DNA from: a virus
DNA: 47,192 nt
Virus record (IMG/VR): IMGVR_UViG_3300012920_000066
Span: 1 to 47,192 of that record
Strand: one strand, 5' to 3'
Each line of letters begins with the position of its first letter. Positions within the stretch are counted from its first letter, which is position 1. Under the pieces are notes generated by a model. It worked only from the letters and a program-made list of their open reading frames with translations, ran no database searches and was not told the origin of the DNA. The position numbers and the translations under genes are program-made. Shown here in pieces: positions 42,045-47,192 of the stretch.

Positions 42045-42726
42045 TTATCTATTTGACGTAGACGGAACTCTTACACCTAGCAGAGGTGTAATAGATGACG
42101 ATTTTAAAAAATGGCTTATAAATTTTGCCTTAAAACACAACGTAGTATTAGTTACAGGCAGTGACAGATCCAAAACAATAGAACAATTAGGCACCACATT
42201 ATACAACAGATGTAGACGTGTTTATAATTGTAGTGGTAATGATGTCTACGAGAAAGATAGCCAGATAAAATTTAATGATTGGGCCTTGCCAATAGAGGCA
42301 CAGCAGTGGTTACAATTTAAATTAGACCATAGTCCTTTTGAGATTAGAACAGGATTACATTTTGAGCACCGAACTGGTATGTGTAATTTTAGTGTTGTAG
42401 GTAGAAATGCAAACACACAGGAACGAAAACAATATTATGACTATGATTGCAACACAAACGAAAGAACTAAAATTGCAACAGCCTTTAATGAAAAATTTGA
42501 AGGTATTGTAGCAAAAGTTGGAGGAGAAACTGGTTTAGATATTTTTCCTATTGGTTGTGATAAAAGCCAAGTAGTAAAGGATTTTGATATAAACAGTATA
42601 AGATTTTTTGGTGACAGATGTGATGAAGCAGGAAACGATTATCCTGTAGCAAGTCTTTTACAACCACATCAGGTGTATCATATAAAAGATTGGAAACATT
42701 GTTGGGAGTTATTAAAATATGTCTAG
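42028..42726 (+). CDS. Phosphomannomutase-like HAD phosphatase
   Basis: A 232-residue HAD-superfamily protein of the eukaryotic-type phosphomannomutase family. Motif I is FDVDGT (9-14; nucleophile Asp10, acid Asp12), motif II TGSD (43-46), the cap holds GMCNFSVVGR (117-126), and the C-terminal part holds DIFPIGCDKS (171-180) and FFGD (193-196) followed by GNDY (202-205). These match the PMM-specific blocks (FPxGxDK; FFGDxxxxxGND). The expected reaction is mannose-6-P to mannose-1-P, feeding GDP-mannose, but a plain sugar phosphatase is possible. It lies with three GT-A-like genes, which fits a glycan role. Overlaps of 17 and 8 bases join it to both neighbours. Confidence 0.8.
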   Translation: MKTELNYLFDVDGTLTPSRGVIDDDFKKWLINFALKHNVVLVTGSDRSKTIEQLGTTLYNRCRRVYNCSGNDVYEKDSQIKFNDWALPIEAQQWLQFKLDHSPFEIRTGLHFEHRTGMCNFSVVGRNANTQERKQYYDYDCNTNERTKIATAFNEKFEGIVAKVGGETGLDIFPIGCDKSQVVKDFDINSIRFFGDRCDEAGNDYPVASLLQPHQVYHIKDWKHCWELLKYV

Positions 42727-43606
42727 AGGTATATTAATGTTTGCTCATAACAATGAGGAAATAGATTATATTAAGTTGGCAGTAGTAAATGCATTACTAA
42801 TACAAAAGAATTTAGGCATAAAAGATATCACAGTAGTTACAGATCCGTTTAGTTTAAAACATGCTGAAAAAACACTGGGTAAAAGATTACTTAAAAAAGC
42901 AATTAGTAATATAATTGTAAACAAAAAAGATAAAAAATTTAAAAATACAAATGTTAGATTATACAAAGACACTAGCCATAGTGTAAAAAATTTACCATTT
43001 TATAATGTAAACAGGTGCGATGCCTACGATATCTCACCTTATGATGAAACCATATTACTTGATGTTGATTATTTAATATTAAGTGATACACTAAATCAAT
43101 GTTGGGGTCATAACAATGAACTTATGATGAACTGGAAATTTCAGGACATTATGTACGAACGAAAAGACCCTTCCCTAAACAGGTTAAACCATTTAGGTAT
43201 AACAATGTACTGGGCAACTGTGGTTTATTTCCGCAAAACAGAATATGCTGAAAGTTTTTTCAACTTCGTCAAACATGTAAAAAACAATCCGCAATATTAT
43301 CGTGACTTATACAAGTGGCAAGGTACTCTATACAGAAACGATTACAGTTTTAGTATTGCCGCTCATATGATGTCAGGTTTTACTGATAAAGGAATACCGC
43401 AGTTGCCTACTACTTTGTATAAAAGTTTTGATACTGACGATATACATAGTGCTGTAGATAAGAACACAATCATTATGTATTTGGAAAAACCTAAAAGTCC
43501 TGGAGACTTTATTTTAACAAAATGGCAAGATATAGATTTGCATGTTATGAATAAATGGGCAATAAATAGAATTAGTGATGAATTAATAGGATATGTAAAT
43601 GGCTAA
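42719..43606 (+). CDS. GT-A-like glycosyltransferase-family protein
   Basis: A 295-residue protein starting MSRGILMFAHNN, with a first strand and helix like those of nucleotide-sugar enzymes. DVDYLI (115-120), after YDETILL, stands where GT-A enzymes have the DxD metal site. The 43819 gene has the same start (MSRG..., then AxNN), the same YDET-x-LD-x-D core and almost the same length, so the two are paralogues. The substrate is not evident. It overlaps the PMM-like gene by 8 bases and the next small gene by 8 bases (ATGGCTAA). It could modify host surface glycan or phage structures; an exact role is not shown. Confidence 0.6.
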   Translation: MSRGILMFAHNNEEIDYIKLAVVNALLIQKNLGIKDITVVTDPFSLKHAEKTLGKRLLKKAISNIIVNKKDKKFKNTNVRLYKDTSHSVKNLPFYNVNRCDAYDISPYDETILLDVDYLILSDTLNQCWGHNNELMMNWKFQDIMYERKDPSLNRLNHLGITMYWATVVYFRKTEYAESFFNFVKHVKNNPQYYRDLYKWQGTLYRNDYSFSIAAHMMSGFTDKGIPQLPTTLYKSFDTDDIHSAVDKNTIIMYLEKPKSPGDFILTKWQDIDLHVMNKWAINRISDELIGYVNG

Positions 43607-43826
43607 AAAATATATACATGTAAACATGCACAAGATTCGTGCTAATAAAAAACACGGTACAAACGAGCCTGTGATTACGGTCAAGGAAGGACGTAGTAAT
43701 ACTTATGGACATAGTGTAGAGATACATGGACCAAGTAAAGTTCTATATGGCGGTAATGATAAACCTCTACTGTCATGTGGTGCAAGAGTTGTAATAGAAA
43801 CTGAAGCAGAGGTAACCATTGAGTAG
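43599..43826 (+). CDS. Small conserved-type protein between two GT-like paralogues
   Basis: A 75-residue basic protein (KYIHVNMHKIRANKKHG at the start, then PVITVK and a C-terminal LSCGARVVIETEAEV). It is beta-rich, with no membrane part. I recall similar short proteins in T4-like marine phages without known function. Overlaps with both neighbours (8 bases each) place it firmly in the operon. It may be a partner of the flanking enzymes. Confidence 0.65.
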   Translation: MAKKYIHVNMHKIRANKKHGTNEPVITVKEGRSNTYGHSVEIHGPSKVLYGGNDKPLLSCGARVVIETEAEVTIE

Positions 43827-44685
43827 AGGCTACATAGTTATAGCACAAAACAATGATACTGTGGATTATCTAGAACAGGCGTATGCCCTTGCCTTGAATT
43901 TAAAACTAACACAGAGCAAGGTCAACAATCTGACAGTATGTGTAGACCCTAAAACCAAAAAACTTATAAAAGCAAAACACAAAAAAATATTTGATAATAT
44001 TGTAGATATACCTTGGCAAGACGATGCCGCAGATGCTGATTGGAAGATAAACAACAAATGGAAATATTATTACATGACTCCTTATGATGAGACAGTAATA
44101 TTAGATACTGATATGATATTTCCTACAGATGTAAGCCATTGGTGGGATATAATGTCACAACGTGATGTGTGGGCAACTACTAAAGTTAGAACATACAGAG
44201 GTGATATTGCTAATAGTGACTACTACAGAACATGGTTTACAGCAAACGACTTGCCAAATGTATATACAGCATTTTTTTATTTTAAAAAGTCAGAACTAGC
44301 AAGTGAGTTATTTGCAATGACAGAAATAATTTTTCAGCATTGGCAAAGAATGTTTTACAAATACATGCCGGCAGGCAAACCAGATTGGTTAAGTGGAGAT
44401 GTAGCATTTGCACTTGCTATGAAAATTTTAGGTATAGAACATCAGTGTACTAGAGAAAATATAGATACAGTACCCACTTTTGTACACATGAAAAGTCATG
44501 TACAAAATATAGTTGGTGTTGCTGTAAGTGATACATGGACTGAAACTTTGCCTACATACTATAACAAATACAATGATTTTAAAATAGGCAATTTTAAGCA
44601 AACTTACCCTTTCCATTATGTGGAAAAAGATTGGCTCAGTGCTGATAAAATAAAACAATTTGAGAACGACTATGGCATTAAGTGA
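43819..44685 (+). CDS. GT-A-like glycosyltransferase-family protein, second paralogue
   Basis: A 288-residue protein paralogous to the one at 42719. The start is MSRGYIVIAQNN and the putative metal site is DTDM (96-99), after YDETVIL. A later segment (GKPDWLSGDVAFALAMKI) could form part of the acceptor side. The start codon is TTG (43819-43821), which keeps the MSRG start shared with the paralogue and has GAGG at 43808-43812. It overlaps the previous gene by 8 bases and the next by 14. Donor and acceptor are unknown. Confidence 0.6.
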   Translation: MSRGYIVIAQNNDTVDYLEQAYALALNLKLTQSKVNNLTVCVDPKTKKLIKAKHKKIFDNIVDIPWQDDAADADWKINNKWKYYYMTPYDETVILDTDMIFPTDVSHWWDIMSQRDVWATTKVRTYRGDIANSDYYRTWFTANDLPNVYTAFFYFKKSELASELFAMTEIIFQHWQRMFYKYMPAGKPDWLSGDVAFALAMKILGIEHQCTRENIDTVPTFVHMKSHVQNIVGVAVSDTWTETLPTYYNKYNDFKIGNFKQTYPFHYVEKDWLSADKIKQFENDYGIK

Positions 44686-45325
44686 AGCAGAAAAAAGACG
44701 TAGACGTTTTTTAAAAGAAAAAAATAAATTTAACAGTTTTAACGAATTAGTTAAACATCATCAAAACAGAGACCAAACTGTTTGGTTCGATTTAGAAGGA
44801 AATATTTTACAAATTAGTGCTGAGCAAAAACGAAAAAAATCTGTAAAAGAACGTAGTGTGGTGTTTACTGCTGAACAATTAGAAATATTAAAAGATAAAG
44901 ATGTAAATTTATACAGAATTGTACAAGATGCAGAAGTAGAAACTGTGTTTAGTATAGAGTTAAAACCACTTGAAAGTCCTTTTGTTGAGCATGAAAAAGA
45001 TTTTTTACAACTTATACCAGAGAGTAAAAGTAAAATATTTGACATAAGTGTAAAGTATAATAAAGGAAACTTTACAGTAAAACCTCACAATAAAATTTTA
45101 AAAAAATATAAAGATGTAGATAGTAATATTGCCACTGCTAATGGTAAAAAAGTATTAAAATTTTATTTCACAAGCAAGAACGACCCACACTTTATGATTA
45201 AAAGTGTTAATATATTACTATCTGATTTACTAGAAAACAAATCTGTTACTAAAAAATTAACAAAAAATCTTGATCAATGTAGCATATATACCATTAAATT
45301 ATTTGATAAATATGTGTGTATTTAA
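44672..45325 (+). CDS. Unknown protein, highly basic N terminus
   Basis: I choose ATG 44672 (MALSEAEKRRRRFLKEKNK), 217 residues; an in-frame TTG at 44660 would add four residues. The first 60 residues are strongly basic and helical. The rest has alternating strands, and the C-terminal part ends in DKYVCI. No recognisable domain, signal peptide or membrane segment. The gene overlaps the previous one by 14 bases, and its last codons contain the late box of the next gene. Confidence 0.65.
   Translation: MALSEAEKRRRRFLKEKNKFNSFNELVKHHQNRDQTVWFDLEGNILQISAEQKRKKSVKERSVVFTAEQLEILKDKDVNLYRIVQDAEVETVFSIELKPLESPFVEHEKDFLQLIPESKSKIFDISVKYNKGNFTVKPHNKILKKYKDVDSNIATANGKKVLKFYFTSKNDPHFMIKSVNILLSDLLENKSVTKKLTKNLDQCSIYTIKLFDKYVCI
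45305..45312 (+). promoter_or_regulatory. Late promoter box GATAAATA with leader, inside the previous gene
   Basis: The box lies in the last codons of the upstream gene. Transcription should begin near 45318 and give a leader of about 31 bases with AGGA (45338-45341) before ATG 45349. Confidence 0.65.
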
Positions 45326-45348
45326 GAATTTAAATTCAGGACACACAA

Positions 45349-46347
45349 ATGGCAAAAATCGATGTTACAGAACTAGACATATTCTATATTTCTTATGATG
45401 AACCCAACTGTGAAGAACATTGGGCAGACTTACTAAACAAAGTACCGTGGGCTAAACGAGTACACGGAGTCAAAGGCTTTGATGCCGCTCACAAGGCATG
45501 TGCTAATCAATCAGAAACAGATCGTTTTATTACTGTAGACGGTGATAATATTGTTATGGATGACTTTTTTGAGCAAGTACTTGAAGTACCAGAAACAGAT
45601 CATGACGGTAACGATATATCAGAAAGTATTTTCAGTTGGAATGCTAAAAATATTTTAAACGGATTAGTGTACGGCAACGGCGGACTTAAATGTTGGCCAA
45701 CACAATATGTATTAGATATGAAAACTCATGAAGCGGCTGATGACGAAGAAGGTATGGAATTTTGTTGGAAGTTAAATTACATTCAACTTAATGATACTTT
45801 TAGTGAAGTACATCAAACTGCATCACCATTCCAAGCCTTTAGAGCAGGTTTCAGAGAAGGTGTAAAAATGAGTTTGGATCAAGGCGCTCGTGTTAGAGCA
45901 GACGAATTTAAAGATAAAATTTGGTGGCAAAATTATAATAGATTGCAAACATGGTGTAATATAGGAAGTGATGTAGAGAATGGCTTATGGGCAATCTACG
46001 GAGCAAGGCTTGGTTGTGAAATGACTGTGTTAAGTGATTGGGACACTAACCAAATATCTGATTACGAGTGGTTTAAAGACTTTTTTGCAAATGATATACT
46101 TCCACGTTTTCCTGGAGAAACAGTTTGTAAATATTCTAAAGTTACCTATAGTCCTGAAATGCTTTACATAGGAATACAGGATATTGGATTACGTTTAAAT
46201 GAAAGCATTAATGAAATGATGTTATTTGATCCTAATGAACAAATGTGTAAATTCTTTAAAAAGACTTATGTAAATCCAAGACGTTGGGGTGTAATGATTA
46301 GAGAAAAGCAAATACAAGATTTGCTTGAAAAAGGATTAATACAATAA
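45349..46347 (+). CDS. GT-A-like protein of marine-phage type
   Basis: A 332-residue protein starting with strand LDIFYISYDEPNCEEHWADL (about 9-28). It continues with PWAKRVHGVKGFDAAHKAC and FITVDGDNIVMDDF, whose DGD (64-66) takes the place of the GT-A DxD. The C-terminal half has a GARLGCEMTVLSDW segment and a helical end. It resembles uncharacterised glycosyltransferase-like proteins of cyanophages and related viruses. It is not clearly a paralogue of the 42719/43819 pair. The stop codon is directly followed by the GTG of the radical SAM gene, so the two are co-transcribed from the late box at 45305. Confidence 0.6.
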   Translation: MAKIDVTELDIFYISYDEPNCEEHWADLLNKVPWAKRVHGVKGFDAAHKACANQSETDRFITVDGDNIVMDDFFEQVLEVPETDHDGNDISESIFSWNAKNILNGLVYGNGGLKCWPTQYVLDMKTHEAADDEEGMEFCWKLNYIQLNDTFSEVHQTASPFQAFRAGFREGVKMSLDQGARVRADEFKDKIWWQNYNRLQTWCNIGSDVENGLWAIYGARLGCEMTVLSDWDTNQISDYEWFKDFFANDILPRFPGETVCKYSKVTYSPEMLYIGIQDIGLRLNESINEMMLFDPNEQMCKFFKKTYVNPRRWGVMIREKQIQDLLEKGLIQ

Positions 46348-47192
46348 GTGAGCAATTATGATCAGGCCGCTGACAAGGCTAAGGAACAATTAGATGCCAT
46401 AAGTGAAACAATGTGCTATGCAAAATGGACACAGGTGTCCATGCATTTAACTAATGGTAAAACACATAGTTGCTATCATCCTCCAACACATGATATAGAT
46501 GTTGAGGAACTAAAAACAAATCCTTCTGCATTACACAATACAGCAGAAAAGAAAGAACAACGGGCTCAAATGCTAAAAGGTGAAAGACCTGAAGGCTGTA
46601 GTTACTGTTGGCGTATAGAAGATGTAGGCGGTAGAAGTGATCGTGTATATCGCAGTGGAGAATATTGGGCTCAAAATGCTAGAGAAGAAATTGCAGAAGC
46701 AGGTGCTGATGGTAACATAAATCCCAGATATGTTGAAGTAAATTTCAACCAAGCATGTAATTTAAAATGTAGTTACTGCTCACCGCACCTAAGCAATAGT
46801 TGGGAAAGAGAAATAAAACAATTTGGAGCATATCAAATTGTACAAGGAGAACATAACAATTTAGATAGTTTAAGTAAACAAAGATTATTACCAGAAAAAA
46901 TTGCACAAGACGAAAATCCTTATGTAAATGCTTTTTGGAAATGGTGGCCTGAGTTATATAAAAACTTAGAAGTTTTTCGTATGACAGGAGGTGAACCATT
47001 AATGGATAGTAATACATTTAAAGTGTTAGACTATGTGTATAAAAATCCAAATGCTTGGCTTGAGATGTCTATGACATCAAACATGTGTCCACCTAAACCA
47101 GTATTAATGGACATGTTTATTAAGTCGCTACAAAGATTAGAAGAGATACAAATATGGGAGGACCCGGAAAAGTTTAATCCAAACTCAGGGAA
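46348..47192 (+). CDS. Twitch-type radical SAM protein, 5' part
   Basis: The GTG at 46348 follows directly on the previous TAA, and the frame stays open to the window edge (281 codons). The radical SAM cluster motif is CNLKCSYC (Cys137, Cys141, Cys144), which binds a 4Fe-4S cluster and SAM. Then come VFRMTGGEP (the GGEP SAM-binding motif) and MSMTSNM. Before the barrel an N-terminal region has RPEGCSYCWRIED (Cys84, Cys87) and VSMHLTNGKTHSCYHPP, as in the twitch-domain radical SAM proteins of marine phages. The substrate is unknown; related enzymes modify peptides or sugars. It sits behind a GT-A-like gene. No ATG fits better: the internal ones come at residues 22 and 32. Confidence 0.75.
   Translation, partial: MSNYDQAADKAKEQLDAISETMCYAKWTQVSMHLTNGKTHSCYHPPTHDIDVEELKTNPSALHNTAEKKEQRAQMLKGERPEGCSYCWRIEDVGGRSDRVYRSGEYWAQNAREEIAEAGADGNINPRYVEVNFNQACNLKCSYCSPHLSNSWEREIKQFGAYQIVQGEHNNLDSLSKQRLLPEKIAQDENPYVNAFWKWWPELYKNLEVFRMTGGEPLMDSNTFKVLDYVYKNPNAWLEMSMTSNMCPPKPVLMDMFIKSLQRLEEIQIWEDPEKFNPNSG

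Noticed and set aside
1-47192. CRISPR array or insertion sequence
   Set aside because: No spaced regular repeats and no transposase-like frame were found; repeats inside the fibre and baseplate genes are coding repeats.

Overview
The window is part of the late (tail and baseplate) region of a T4-like marine myovirus. Tail genes equivalent to T4 26, 51, 48/54, 53, 5, 25, 6 and 7 are recognisable, together with the recombination nuclease pair gp46/gp47 and the late sigma factor gp55. Low GC in coding DNA, the cyanophage-like gene families (a giant gp7-like protein with a YHYH motif, marine tail-fibre types, GT-A-like glycosyltransferases, a twitch-type radical SAM protein) and the lack of any photosynthesis gene suggest a phage of a low-GC marine bacterium such as SAR11. 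The host is inference; no host marker is present.

Layout. 1-896 (+): the 3' end of a gp26-like hub gene, joined by an apparent -1 frameshift site to a gp51-like frame, then a free-standing GIY-YIG protein. 897-1377: the only long gene-free stretch, clearly richer in GC than its neighbours and full of hairpins, a candidate structured RNA. 1378-5826 (-): gp55, gp47, gp46 and an unknown protein in one operon behind a consensus sigma70 promoter. 5941-13466 (+): a late operon with a gp48/54-like tube cap, gp53, a large hub protein, a gp5-like spike without lysozyme, and a separate lysozyme-like protein. 13453-14260 (-): a two-gene cassette (alpha/beta hydrolase and a small coiled-coil protein) with its own sigma70 promoter. 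14321-41619 (+): gp25, a long gp6, an 18.7-kb gene for a 6243-residue gp7-like protein, and three further virion or fibre proteins, ending in a strong terminator. 41672-47192 (+): a small conserved protein, a phosphomannomutase-like HAD protein, three GT-A-like proteins, two unknown proteins and the 5' part of a radical SAM gene.

Regulation is unusually readable. Plus-strand units are preceded by a T4-type late box (GATAAATA or TATAAATA). Minus-strand units have TTGACA-N16-TATAAT promoters. Three late boxes lie exactly five bases before an ATG, which predicts leaderless mRNAs; the other three have a leader and a Shine-Dalgarno sequence. The two divergent junctions share a 32-bp element (29 of 32 identical) containing the late box. 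Reading the window, I found no GCAGC or GCTGC at all, and Ala-Ala is written with GCC/GCG codons instead, producing NotI sites in AT-rich DNA.
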